The position numbers were made by a program, and so were the translations under genes. Source: Bacillus sp. AZ43 (GTDB taxonomy: Bacteria; Actinomycetota; Actinomycetes; Mycobacteriales; Geodermatophilaceae). From it: DNA of 64,000 nucleotides. This document shows positions 50,853 to 59,291 of this stretch, in pieces (position 1 is the first letter of the stretch; every line of letters starts with the position of its first letter). The notes under the pieces were generated by a model. That model was given only the letters and a program-made list of their open reading frames with translations, was not told the DNA's origin and made no database searches. Where the stretch lies: assembly GCA_004570425.1 (NCBI GenBank), contig SPQJ01000008.1, positions 1 to 64,000 of the forward strand, in the 5' to 3' direction.

Positions 50853-52262
50853 GTGAGCAGCGAGCGCGACTACGTCACCGCCCACCTCGACGACCTGCAC
50901 GCCGACCTCGACGCCTGGCTGCGCATCCCGTCGATCTCCGCCGACCCGGCCCACGCCGGCGACGTCGCCGCCAGCGCCGCCTGGCTGGCCGACGCCCTGC
51001 GCCGCGTCGGCTTCCCGACCGTCGAGATCTGGCCGACCCCCGGCGCGCCCGCGGTCTTCGCCGAGTGGCCGAGCGCCGACCCGGGAGCGCCCACCGCGCT
51101 CGTCTACGGCCACCACGACGTGCAGCCGGTCGACCCGCTGGAGCTGTGGGAGCACCCGCCGTTCGAGCCCACCCGCGTCGAGACGCCGGACGGTCCCGAG
51201 CTGCACGCCCGCGGCGCGATCGACGACAAGGGCAACGTCTCGTTCCACCTGCTCGGCATGCGGGCGCACCTGGCCGCCACCGGCCGCGACACCCCGGCCG
51301 TCACGGTCATGCTGCTCATCGAGGGCGAGGAGGAGTCCGGCTCGCCGCACTTCGCCGACCTGCTCCGCGAGCGCCGCGACCGGCTCGACTGCGACGTCGT
51401 CGTCGTCAGCGACACCGGCATGGCCGCACCGCACCTGCCCAGCGCCGTGACGTCGATGCGCGGCCTGGCCGAGGTCGAGCTGACCCTGCGCGGCCCCGCC
51501 GTCGACCTGCACTCCGGCTCGTTCGGCGGCGGCGTGCCCAACCCGCTGCACGCCATGGCGAAGCTGCTCGCGACCCTGCACGACGAGCACGGCCGGGTGA
51601 CGCTGCCCGGCTTCTACGACAGGGTGCGGCCGCTCTCCGACCGCGAGCGCGAGCTCATGGGCCGGGCGCCGTTCGACGAGAAGGCGTGGCTGGCCGGGCC
51701 GGCGGCGTCGCGGGTCGCCAGCGGCGAGGCCGGCTTCACCACGCAGGAGCGCATCGGCGCCCGCCCGACCGCCGAGGTCAACGGCATGTGGGGCGGCTAC
51801 CAGGGCCCCGGCCACAAGACGATCATCCCGGCCGAGGCGCACGCCAAGCTCACCTTCCGGCTGGTCGCCGACCAGCGCCCGGAGGAGATCGCCCCGATGG
51901 TCCGGGCGTGGGTGGAGGCCAACCTCGTCCCCGGCATCGAGGCCGAGGTGCGCGCCCCGGCGGGCGGCGTCGCGCCGTGCGCCAGCGACCTCGACTCCCC
52001 GTGGATGGACGCGCTGCTGTCGGCCATCGGCCAGGCATGGGACGCCGACCCCGGCGACGTCCTCTTCATGAAGGAGGGCGGCAGCGGGCCGGAGGCCGAC
52101 CTCGTCGAGCAGCTCGGAGCGCCGCTGCTCTTCCTCGGCGCCGGCCTGCCGACCGACCGCATCCACTCGCCCAACGAGCGGGTGCTGCTGCCCATGCTCC
52201 ACCGGGGCGCGGAGGCGGCGGCCCACCTGTGGCGCGAGCTGGCGGCGATCCGCGCCCGCTAG
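50853..52262 (+). CDS. M20 family dipeptidase
   Basis: The 469-aa metallopeptidase has all family motifs: YGHHDVQPVDPLELW (first zinc ligand His/Asp), RGAIDDKGN (bridging Asp), IEGEEESGSPHF (catalytic Glu pair) and the dimerisation domain with STDLHSG-like AVDLHSGSFGG. It probably hydrolyses dipeptides or N-acyl amino acids in the cytoplasm. GTG 50853 is used because TACCGT lies 7 nt upstream; upstream in-frame sequence is not family-like. Its stop overlaps the convergent methyltransferase by 4 bp. Confidence 0.92.
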   Translation: MSSERDYVTAHLDDLHADLDAWLRIPSISADPAHAGDVAASAAWLADALRRVGFPTVEIWPTPGAPAVFAEWPSADPGAPTALVYGHHDVQPVDPLELWEHPPFEPTRVETPDGPELHARGAIDDKGNVSFHLLGMRAHLAATGRDTPAVTVMLLIEGEEESGSPHFADLLRERRDRLDCDVVVVSDTGMAAPHLPSAVTSMRGLAEVELTLRGPAVDLHSGSFGGGVPNPLHAMAKLLATLHDEHGRVTLPGFYDRVRPLSDRERELMGRAPFDEKAWLAGPAASRVASGEAGFTTQERIGARPTAEVNGMWGGYQGPGHKTIIPAEAHAKLTFRLVADQRPEEIAPMVRAWVEANLVPGIEAEVRAPAGGVAPCASDLDSPWMDALLSAIGQAWDADPGDVLFMKEGGSGPEADLVEQLGAPLLFLGAGLPTDRIHSPNERVLLPMLHRGAEAAAHLWRELAAIRAR

Positions 52263-53032
52263 GCGGAGGTGCCGACGACGACGGTCGCGCCCAGCTCGTC
52301 GTCGGCGACCACCCGGGCACGCAGCCCGGCCGCGGTGACCGCGTCCACCGCGGCCGGGACCTGCTCCTCGGCGACCTCGAAGAGCACGGATCCGGCGGGC
52401 GCCAGCCACGGCGGCGCACCGGCCAGCACCCGGCGCGCGACGTCGAGCCCGTCGGCGCCGCCGTCCAGCGCGGCGCGGGGCTCGTGGTCGCGCGCCTCGG
52501 GCGGCATGAGCGCGACCGCCCCGCTCGGCACGTACGGGACGTTCGCGGCCAGCACGTCCACCCGCCCCCGCAGCCGGGCGGGCAGCGCGTCGAACAGGTC
52601 GCCCTGGTGCACCTCGGCGTCCGGCAGGTTCCGCCGGGCCAGGGCGACCGCCTCCGGGCTGATGTCGGCGGCGTGCAGCTCGGTCCCCGGCACCGACGCG
52701 ATCACCGCCGCACCCACCGCCCCGACGCCGCAGCAGAGGTCCACGACCACCCCGCCCGGCCGCGCCAGCGACACGGCCTGCCGCGCCAGCAGCGCCGTCC
52801 GCTGCCGGGGCACGAACGCCCCGGGGCCGACGGCCAGCCGCAGGCCGCAGAACCCCACCCAGCCCAGCAGGTGCTCCAGCGGCTCGCCCTCGACCCGGCG
52901 GTCCACCAGGTCCTCGAGCTCGGCGCCCGACGCGGCCGCCGCGACGAGCAGCCGGGCCTCGTCCTCGGCGAAGACGCAGCCGGCCGCGCGCAGTCGCGCG
53001 ACGACGGTGGACTCCGTCGGATCAGCGGTCAC
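52259..53032 (-). CDS. PrmC/HemK-like glutamine N5-methyltransferase
   Basis: The 257-aa class I methyltransferase has an N-terminal helical domain (LVDRRVEGEPLEHLLGWVGF), the SAM motif VVVDLCCGVGAVGAAV and the substrate motif NVPYVP in place of the canonical NPPY. The NVPY variant is known in a subgroup of actinobacterial paralogues annotated as putative protein-glutamine methyltransferases. Release-factor methylation is possible but a distinct target is likely. GTG 53032 follows GAGGGAGG. Confidence 0.85.
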   Translation of the reverse strand: MTADPTESTVVARLRAAGCVFAEDEARLLVAAAASGAELEDLVDRRVEGEPLEHLLGWVGFCGLRLAVGPGAFVPRQRTALLARQAVSLARPGGVVVDLCCGVGAVGAAVIASVPGTELHAADISPEAVALARRNLPDAEVHQGDLFDALPARLRGRVDVLAANVPYVPSGAVALMPPEARDHEPRAALDGGADGLDVARRVLAGAPPWLAPAGSVLFEVAEEQVPAAVDAVTAAGLRARVVADDELGATVVVGTSA

Positions 53033-53072
53033 CGGGCCTCCCTCGCAGCGGCGGGGAACCGTACCGGCGTCC

Positions 53073-53078
53073 TAGGCT
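53073..53078 (+). promoter_or_regulatory. -10 box TAGGCT, leaderless start of DUF2510 gene
   Basis: TAGGCT is followed by 7 nt and GTG 53086. Confidence 0.6.
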
Positions 53079-53085
53079 GGCGACC

Positions 53086-53976
53086 GTGACCGGACCCGGC
53101 CAGCCGGCCCCGCCGCCCGGCTGGTACCCCGACCCCGACGGCACGCCGGGGATGGTGCGCTGGTGGAACGGCGCGGGCTGGTCCGACGTCGCCACCCCGG
53201 CCGGGCCGGGCGTCGCCGTCCAGTCCTCGCCCGTCCTCGCCCCGCCCACGCCGGTGCCCGCGCCGGCCGAGCAGCGGTTCGAGGAGGAGCCACCGTCCGG
53301 CGGCGGTTCCCGGACCGCCTGGGTCCTCGGGATCTCGCTGCTGGCGCTCGTCGCTGTCGTCGTCGCCGCCGTGTTCATCGGCCGGCCGGACGGCGACCCG
53401 AAGGCCGGACCCGCGCCGTCCACCCTGGTCCCCGTGCCCTCCGGCCCGGAGTTCCCGCCGGGGACCGTGCGGATCATCGACGAGGCCGCCGGCATCTCCT
53501 ATCCCTACCTCGGCGAGAACTGGTACGAGTTCGACCTCGGCATGCAGGCCGAGGTCACCGCCATCGCCGGCCAGTACTTCGTGACGCAGGACGTCACGCC
53601 CGAGGGCACCACGTTCATCGCCCAGTGCACCTCCGGGCCGCTCGCCGACGGGCTCGGGTGGGCCGGGCCCTCGACGCTGCAGACGACCACGCAGACCGTC
53701 GCCGACAGCGTCCGCTTCAACTACTACCCCCGGCCGAACGAGCGGACCGTGCTGCGCGACGAGGCGCGCACGGTCGACGGGCACGCCGCGTACCTCTACG
53801 AGTTCCAGCTCGCCTGGGACGTCGAGGGCTACGACGCCAGCGGCGAGCGGGCGGCGCTGCTCCTCGTCGACGTCGGCCGCCCCGCCCCGGCGCTGCTCTA
53901 CATCTCGATCCCCAACACCCACGCCGAGCTCTACGGGGTCATCGACCGCGTCCTCGACGCCGTCGAGGTGTTGTAG
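53086..53976 (+). CDS. DUF2510 domain membrane protein
   Basis: The 296-aa protein starts with a DUF2510 motif (PPGWYPDPDGTPGMVRWWNG), then a Pro-rich linker, one membrane helix (about 79-99, TAWVLGISLLALVAVVVAAV) and a C-terminal extracytoplasmic domain of about 170 residues of unknown fold with YPYLGENWYEFDLGMQAEVT. DUF2510 is a short cytoplasmic module of unclear function common in actinobacteria. It is followed 25 bp later by the M16 pair, which has its own leaderless start. Confidence 0.82.
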   Translation: MTGPGQPAPPPGWYPDPDGTPGMVRWWNGAGWSDVATPAGPGVAVQSSPVLAPPTPVPAPAEQRFEEEPPSGGGSRTAWVLGISLLALVAVVVAAVFIGRPDGDPKAGPAPSTLVPVPSGPEFPPGTVRIIDEAAGISYPYLGENWYEFDLGMQAEVTAIAGQYFVTQDVTPEGTTFIAQCTSGPLADGLGWAGPSTLQTTTQTVADSVRFNYYPRPNERTVLRDEARTVDGHAAYLYEFQLAWDVEGYDASGERAALLLVDVGRPAPALLYISIPNTHAELYGVIDRVLDAVEVL

Positions 53977-53988
53977 GCGCACCCCGAT

Positions 53989-53994
53989 TACTGT
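53989..53994 (+). promoter_or_regulatory. -10 box TACTGT, leaderless start of M16 gene
   Basis: TACTGT is followed by 7 nt and GTG 54002. Confidence 0.6.
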
Positions 53995-54001
53995 CGGGAC
54001 C

Positions 54002-55312
54002 GTGACTGCAGCCGGTACCGAACTGACCCTGCGGCACCCGGTGGAGCGCTTCACGCTCGACAACGGCCTGCGCGTCGTCCTCGCCCCCGACCGCAGCGTG
54101 CCGGTGGTGGCGGTGAGCGTCTTCTACGACGTGGGCATGCGCAACGAGCCCGAGGGCCGCACGGGCTTCGCCCACCTCTTCGAGCACATGATGTTCCAGG
54201 GCTCGGCCAACGTCCCGAAGATGGAGCACGCCCGCCTGGTCCAGGCGGCCGGCGGCACGTTCAACGGCTCCACCCACCAGGACTACACGAACTACTTCGA
54301 GGCGCTGCCGGCCGAGGCGCTCGAGCGCGCGCTGTTCCTCGAGGCCGACCGCATGGCGGCGCCGGCGATCACCGAGGAGAACCTCCGCAACCAGATCGAC
54401 GTGGTGAAGGAGGAGATCCGGGTCAACGTGCTCAACCGGCCCTACGGCGCCTTCCCCTGGTTGCAGCTGCCGCAGGTCGCCTTCGGGAGCTTCGCCAACA
54501 CCCACGACGGCTACGGCTCGTTCGTCGACCTCGAGTCCTCGACCGTGGACGACGCCGCCGACTTCTTCTCCACCTACTACGCGCCGGGCAACGCCGTCCT
54601 GTGCATCGGCGGCGACCTCGACGTCGGGGAGACCGAGCGGCTCGTCCAGCGCTGGTTCGGACCGGTCGCCGCCCGCCCCGTGCCCCCGCTGCCGCCGACC
54701 GGTGAGCCGCTGCCGACGACGGTCCGGACCGCGGTCGTCGAGGACGCGCTCGCCCCGGCGCCGGCCCTCGCGATGGGCTGGCGGGTGCCCGACCCGGTCG
54801 GCGACTTCGACCGCTACCTGGGCACCGTGCTGCTGGCCGAGCTGCTGAGCGAGGGCGACGCGTCGCGGCTGGAGCGGCGGCTGGTGCACGGCGACCGGAT
54901 CGCGATCGCCCAGAGCAGCTACGTGGGCCTCTTCGGCGACCCGTTCGACGTCCGCGACGCCACCCTGCTCACCACGCAGGTGCACCACCCCGCCGCCGTC
55001 CCGGCCGAGAAGGTGATGGCCGCGATCCACGAGGAGGTCGGGCGGATCGCGGAGGACGGCGTCCCGGCCGACGAGCTGCGCCGCGTGCAGGCGCGCACCG
55101 AGGCCCAGCTGCTCCGCCAGGCCGACTCGGTGCTCGGCCGCACCCTCGGCTTCGCCGCCGCCGAGCTGGTGCACGGCCGCGCCGAGCTGGCCGGGGAGCT
55201 GGCCGCCCGGCTGGCCGCCGTGACGCCCGAGGCCGTGCAGGCCGCCGCCCGCGACCTGGACCCCGGGACGGTCGCCGTCCTCGAGCTGCGCGCCACGGGA
55301 GGCTCGCGATGA
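54002..55312 (+). CDS. M16 family metallopeptidase, catalytic subunit
   Basis: The 436-aa protein carries the inverted zinc motif HLFEH (HxxEH) in GFAHLFEHMMFQGSANVP, near residue 60, and the downstream Glu region LFLEADRMAAPAITEENL. The fold opens FTLDNGLRVVLAPDRSVPVV. M16 enzymes degrade peptides inside a clam-shell chamber made of two homologous halves. Here the halves are separate genes, and the next gene supplies the non-catalytic half. The two overlap by ATGA. Confidence 0.92.
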   Translation: MTAAGTELTLRHPVERFTLDNGLRVVLAPDRSVPVVAVSVFYDVGMRNEPEGRTGFAHLFEHMMFQGSANVPKMEHARLVQAAGGTFNGSTHQDYTNYFEALPAEALERALFLEADRMAAPAITEENLRNQIDVVKEEIRVNVLNRPYGAFPWLQLPQVAFGSFANTHDGYGSFVDLESSTVDDAADFFSTYYAPGNAVLCIGGDLDVGETERLVQRWFGPVAARPVPPLPPTGEPLPTTVRTAVVEDALAPAPALAMGWRVPDPVGDFDRYLGTVLLAELLSEGDASRLERRLVHGDRIAIAQSSYVGLFGDPFDVRDATLLTTQVHHPAAVPAEKVMAAIHEEVGRIAEDGVPADELRRVQARTEAQLLRQADSVLGRTLGFAAAELVHGRAELAGELAARLAAVTPEAVQAAARDLDPGTVAVLELRATGGSR

Positions 55313-56664
55313 GCCTGGACCTGTCCCTGATCCCACCGCTGGGCGAGCCCCGGCCGCAGCCGGCACCCACGGCGGTCGAGTCGGAGCTGCCCAACGGGCT
55401 GCGGCTGGTCGTCGTCCCGCGTCCCGGGGTGCCGCTGGTCGAGCTGCGCCTGCGGGTGCCGTTCGCGTCCACCACGGCGGCCGACGCCGCTGCGCACACC
55501 GCGCTCGGGTCGGTGCTGTCCGGCGCCGTCCTGCTCGGCACGGAGAGCCACGACCAGACCGGCATCGCCCAGCTCCTGCAGGGGCACGGCGCCGAGCTGT
55601 CGGTGTCCACCGATCCCGACCGGCTGCTGTTCGCCACCACGCTGCTCCCGGACGGCCTCGGCCCCGTCCTCGGGGTGCTCGGCGAGCTGCTCACCGCGGC
55701 CACCTACCCCGACGACCAGGTCGAGGGCGAGCGCGACCGGGTCGCCGAGCGGATCGTCATCGCCCTCTCGCAGCCGGGCGTCATCGCGCGCGGCGCCCTG
55801 GCCGCCCGCCGCTACGGCGACCACCCCTACGCCATCACGCTCCCGGACCCGGCGCTGGTCACCGGCGTCGACGGCGCCGCCCTGCGCGACCTGCACCGGA
55901 CGCGGGTCCTCCCCGCGGGCAGCACGCTCGTCCTGGTCGGTGACGTCGACCCGGCCCGCGCGGCCGACGCGGTCGCCACCGCGCTCGGCGGGTGGACGGG
56001 CAGCGGCCACGCCGTCGAGGCACCGCCGGCGCCCGCGCTGCCCGCCGCCGGCATCGAGCTGGTCGACCGGCCCGGCGCGGTGCAGTCGAACATCCGGCTC
56101 GGCGGCCCGGCCCCCGGACGCACCGACCCCGACCTCGCCGCCGTGCGGCTGGCCAGCATGATCTTCGGCGGGTACTTCTCCTCCCGCCTGGTCGAGAACA
56201 TCCGCGAGCGGCGCGGCTACACCTACAGCCCGCGCAGCTCGGTCGACCACCAGGCCGCCGGCTCCTCGTTCCTGGTCGAGGCCGACGTCGCGACGGAGGT
56301 GACCGCGCCCGCCCTCCTGGAGACCTGGTACGAGCTGGGCCGCATGGCGCTGCTGCCGGTGACCGATGCCGAGCTCGACGGCGCCCGCCGCTACATCCTG
56401 GGCAGCATGGCCCTGTCGACGGCGACCCACGCCGGGCTGGCCAGCACCGTGTCCGCGCTCGTGGGCGCCGGCCTCCCGCCGAGCTGGCTCACCGAGCACC
56501 AGCAGGCGCTCGCCGCGGTCACCGTCGAGCAGGTCCGGGAGGTGTCCCAGCGCTACCTGGCGACGCCGGGGCTCACCGCGGTCGTCGTCGGCGACGCCGC
56601 CCGGGTCGCCGGCCCGCTGGGCGCTCTGGCCCCGGTCAGCGTCCGTCGCAGCGCACCGGCATGA
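55309..56664 (+). CDS. M16 family peptidase-like protein, non-catalytic subunit
   Basis: The 451-aa protein has the M16 fold (LPNGLRLVVVPRPGVPLVEL) but no HxxEH: the corresponding segment reads ALGSVLSGAVLLGTESH. It keeps the substrate-binding Arg/Tyr element (RERRGYTYSPRSS) used by inactive partners to complete the active site across the chamber. This asymmetry predicts a heterodimeric peptidase with the upstream gene. The stop overlaps nudC by 4 bp (ATGA). Confidence 0.9.
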   Translation: MSLDLSLIPPLGEPRPQPAPTAVESELPNGLRLVVVPRPGVPLVELRLRVPFASTTAADAAAHTALGSVLSGAVLLGTESHDQTGIAQLLQGHGAELSVSTDPDRLLFATTLLPDGLGPVLGVLGELLTAATYPDDQVEGERDRVAERIVIALSQPGVIARGALAARRYGDHPYAITLPDPALVTGVDGAALRDLHRTRVLPAGSTLVLVGDVDPARAADAVATALGGWTGSGHAVEAPPAPALPAAGIELVDRPGAVQSNIRLGGPAPGRTDPDLAAVRLASMIFGGYFSSRLVENIRERRGYTYSPRSSVDHQAAGSSFLVEADVATEVTAPALLETWYELGRMALLPVTDAELDGARRYILGSMALSTATHAGLASTVSALVGAGLPPSWLTEHQQALAAVTVEQVREVSQRYLATPGLTAVVVGDAARVAGPLGALAPVSVRRSAPA

Positions 56665-57581
56665 CGGTGCCCGCCTCGGCCTGGCCCGAAGGCGCCGGAC
56701 CGTCCTCCGGCGAGGTGCCGGTCCTGTCGCGGGTCGCGCACGACCGCGCGCACCTGGCGCGCTCCCTCCCGGACCCGGCCGGTGGCCGGCCGGTGCGCGT
56801 GCTCACCGTCGACGACCGGCGAGCCGTGCCCGTGGCCGAGGGACCGGACGGTCCGGAACTGGTGTGGGACGAGCGGCCGGAGTTCCCGCAGGGCGGGGTG
56901 TACCTGGGGGAGGCGGGCGGAGTCCCGTACGCCGCCGTCCGCGGCGAGCGGTCCCTCACCGTCAACGGGCGCGCGGTCGACAGCTGGCTGGGGCTGCGCG
57001 AGGTGGGCGCCGACCTCGGTGACCTCGACGCCGGGCTGCTGGTCGAGGCGGTCGGGATCCTGGAGTGGCACGACCGGCACCGGTACAGCCCGCTGACCGG
57101 GAACCCCACCACCGTGGAGCAGGCCGGCTGGGTGCAGCGCGATCCGGAGACCGGCACCCCGTTCTTCCCCCGGACCGACCCCGCGGTGATCATGCTCGTG
57201 CACGACGGCGCCGACCGCGTCGTCCTCGGCCGGCAGGCGGTGTGGCCGCCGGGGCGGTTCTCGATCCTCGCCGGGTTCGTGGAGCCGGGGGAGTCCGCCG
57301 AGGCCGCCGTCGCCCGCGAGGTCGCCGAGGAGGTCGGGCTCGCGGTCACCGACATCCGGTACGTGACCAGTCAGCCCTGGCCCTTCCCGCAGTCGCTGAT
57401 GCTCGGGTTCGTCGCCCGCGCCGAGAGCGACGTCCTCGAGGTGGACACCACCGAGATCGAGGAGGCGCGCTGGTTCACCCGCGACGAGCTGAACTCCGGC
57501 GGGGGACCGGCGGCCCTGCCGCCGCCGCTGTCCATCGCGCGGCACATCCTGGATCGCTGGTTGGCCGGCGACTTCAGCTAG
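56661..57581 (+). CDS. nudC: NADH pyrophosphatase NudC, lacking zinc-ribbon cysteines
   Basis: The 306-aa enzyme cleaves NAD(H) to NMN(H) and AMP and may remove NAD caps from RNA. It has a complete Nudix box (GFVEPGESAEAAVARE and VAEEVGL) followed by SQPWPFPQSLMLG, the hallmark NAD-specific motif. The zinc-ribbon segment between the domains (HRYSPLTGNPTT to GTPFFPRTDPAVI) has no cysteines, unlike E. coli NudC. ATG 56661 overlaps the upstream stop. The last 8 bp overlap the convergent kinase-like gene. Confidence 0.92.
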   Translation: MTVPASAWPEGAGPSSGEVPVLSRVAHDRAHLARSLPDPAGGRPVRVLTVDDRRAVPVAEGPDGPELVWDERPEFPQGGVYLGEAGGVPYAAVRGERSLTVNGRAVDSWLGLREVGADLGDLDAGLLVEAVGILEWHDRHRYSPLTGNPTTVEQAGWVQRDPETGTPFFPRTDPAVIMLVHDGADRVVLGRQAVWPPGRFSILAGFVEPGESAEAAVAREVAEEVGLAVTDIRYVTSQPWPFPQSLMLGFVARAESDVLEVDTTEIEEARWFTRDELNSGGGPAALPPPLSIARHILDRWLAGDFS

Positions 57582-58227
57582 CGAACCTGCCGCCGAGCAC
57601 GAGCGCCGGGCGGTCGGGGTGGTCGGCCAGGACGACGGCGTCGGCCAGACCCGCGGGGTCGACCTCGTCGTCGTAGCGGTCGAACGCCGGCAGCTCCCAC
57701 GCCTGCTCCGGCGGGGTCAGCCGGCGCCGTGCCCCGGGTGACATGCGCAGGTGCACGACGACGTCGAACGCCAGCCCGATGCCCTGCAGCAGCGCGCCGG
57801 GCACCAGCACCACCCCGGCCGGCGGTGCCGGGCGGCGACGGGCGCGCGCGGCCCGGTCGCGCTCGAGGTCCCACAGCACCGGCAGGTACTCGCCGGAGCC
57901 GCCCGGCCCCAGCGGGCCGAGCACCTCGCGGGTGAGCGCCCCTGCGTCCAGCCAGTCGGTGTAGCGGGCGTCGGGGTCGGTGCGGCCGTGCTCGAGGCGG
58001 AGGGACGCCGGCCGGTAGAAGCCGGTCGCCGGGACGACGGCGGCACCGCGCCCCAGGCCCGGGAGCGCCTCGGCCAGCGCCGCCGCCAGGGCGTCCGGTC
58101 CGGCCGCGTCGGGACCGTCGACGGCGACCCGCAGGGCAGCGGCCCCCGGCTCCGGGGACAGCGGGGCGAGGAGGACGGCGAGGCGACCGGTGAGCGCCTC
58201 CGGGGTGAGCGGCTCCGGACGGCTCAG
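57574..58227 (-). CDS. Uridine kinase-like protein with degenerate P-loop, probable CTG start
   Basis: Reading back in frame gives a 217-aa protein beginning SRPEPLTPEALTGRLAVLLA. It has a P-loop-like VAVDGPDAAGPDALAAALAE in which the Gly-Lys-Ser/Thr part is Gly-Pro-Asp. Later motifs FYRPASLRLEHG and YDDEVDP resemble the uridine kinase family. No ATG, GTG or TTG exists in frame before GTG 57924, which would delete the P-loop region. CTG 58227 overlaps the upstream TGA (CTGA), so coupled re-initiation at CTG is my best model. ATP binding is doubtful. Confidence 0.6.
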   Translation of the reverse strand: MSRPEPLTPEALTGRLAVLLAPLSPEPGAAALRVAVDGPDAAGPDALAAALAEALPGLGRGAAVVPATGFYRPASLRLEHGRTDPDARYTDWLDAGALTREVLGPLGPGGSGEYLPVLWDLERDRAARARRRPAPPAGVVLVPGALLQGIGLAFDVVVHLRMSPGARRRLTPPEQAWELPAFDRYDDEVDPAGLADAVVLADHPDRPALVLGGRFAS

Positions 58228-58892
58228 GAAACGCCGTCCGCGGTGGCCACGGGCGGGCGCGCGGGCGTCCGGGGAGCCGGGGCCACCACGGACTGCACGA
58301 CGGCGCCCTTGCGGCGCAGGCCCGGCGTCGGCACCGAGCGCCCGGGCGGCTTCCGGGCCGACGCGTCGGCCTCCGGATCCGCCGGCGTGTCGGACGGCAG
58401 GCCGTCGAGCACCTCGCGGGCGAGCTCGGCGACGGGGCGTCCCTGCGAGCGGGCGTCGCGCCGCAGCGCCTCGAAGGCCGCGCGCGGGCTGGTGCCGGCG
58501 CGCTCGGCGAGCACGCCGATCGCGCGCTCGGTGGACACCCGCGCGGCCAGGGCGTGCTCGAGCTGGGCGACCGTGCGCTCGAGCTCGGCGACGCGCGCCA
58601 CCTCGGGATCCACGGGGTCGGCGGCCGGGCCGTTCTGGCCGCGGGCGGAGCGCCGGGCCGAGCGGTCCGGCTCGACGAGCGCGCCGTACTCCTCGGCGAT
58701 CAGGTCGGCGAGGGACAGGCCCTCGACCAGGTCGTCGGCGGGCTCGCTGCCGGCGGGGGACTGCACCGCCCAGCCGCGGGCGGTCCGGGTCAGCGCGATC
58801 GGGGCCGGCTCGGCACCGGTGCTGTCGGCGTCGGCACCGCGGCCCCCCTGGGGGCGATCGTGCCCCTTCGAGGGCCGGGGACCGGGGATCAC
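58224..58892 (-). CDS. ANTAR domain protein
   Basis: The 222-aa protein has a disordered start, a coiled-coil helix (ELERTVAQLEHALAARVSTE) and an ANTAR domain (about 130-180): VSTERAIGVLAERAGTSPRA then FEALRRDARSQGRPVAELAR. ANTAR proteins bind paired RNA hairpins and prevent transcription termination. No GAF or receiver sensor is present, so control may come from partners. The tail (about 185-222) is Pro/Ala-rich. The GTG start follows the mrx1 stop by 7 bp. Confidence 0.85.
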   Translation of the reverse strand: MIPGPRPSKGHDRPQGGRGADADSTGAEPAPIALTRTARGWAVQSPAGSEPADDLVEGLSLADLIAEEYGALVEPDRSARRSARGQNGPAADPVDPEVARVAELERTVAQLEHALAARVSTERAIGVLAERAGTSPRAAFEALRRDARSQGRPVAELAREVLDGLPSDTPADPEADASARKPPGRSVPTPGLRRKGAVVQSVVAPAPRTPARPPVATADGVS

Positions 58893-58899
58893 CGTCTGC

Positions 58900-59166
58900 T
58901 CACGCCTCCGGACGCGGGCCCAGCTGGGCCTTCACCTGGTCGATGGTCGGGTTGGTCAGCGCGACGCCGTCGGGGAACAGCAGCGTCGGGACCGTGCGGT
59001 TGCCGCCGTTGGCCTTCATCACCAGCTCGGCCGCGGCCGCGTCGTGCTCGATGTTGACCTCGGCGAACGGGATCCCCTCGCGCTGCATGAGCTTCTTGAG
59101 CCGTACGCAGTACCCGCACCAGTCGGTGGTGTACATCGTCACGGAAGCCGTGGGGGTCGAGGTCAT
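58900..59166 (-). CDS. mrx1: Mycoredoxin-1
   Basis: The 88-aa glutaredoxin-fold protein has the redox motif WCGYC, the cis-Pro TVPTLLFPDG and MYTTDW typical of Mrx1. It reduces mycothiol-mixed disulfides, so this organism should make mycothiol. The gene lies between uvrD2 and nudC, as in M. tuberculosis (Rv3198A from memory). ATG 59166 follows GGAGG in reverse orientation (plus-strand CCTCC near 59176). Confidence 0.93.
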   Translation of the reverse strand: MTSTPTASVTMYTTDWCGYCVRLKKLMQREGIPFAEVNIEHDAAAAELVMKANGGNRTVPTLLFPDGVALTNPTIDQVKAQLGPRPEA

Positions 59167-59291
59167 CGAGGGGGATCCTCCCTGGTAGGCGCGAACCGGT
59201 CCACCCCCCGGGAGGGTGTCGTCCGGCGTGTGTCCAGGGCAACGCCGCCCTCGGGGTGATGCTTCCCGCCGTCGGTGGCCCGGTCGCCCCG

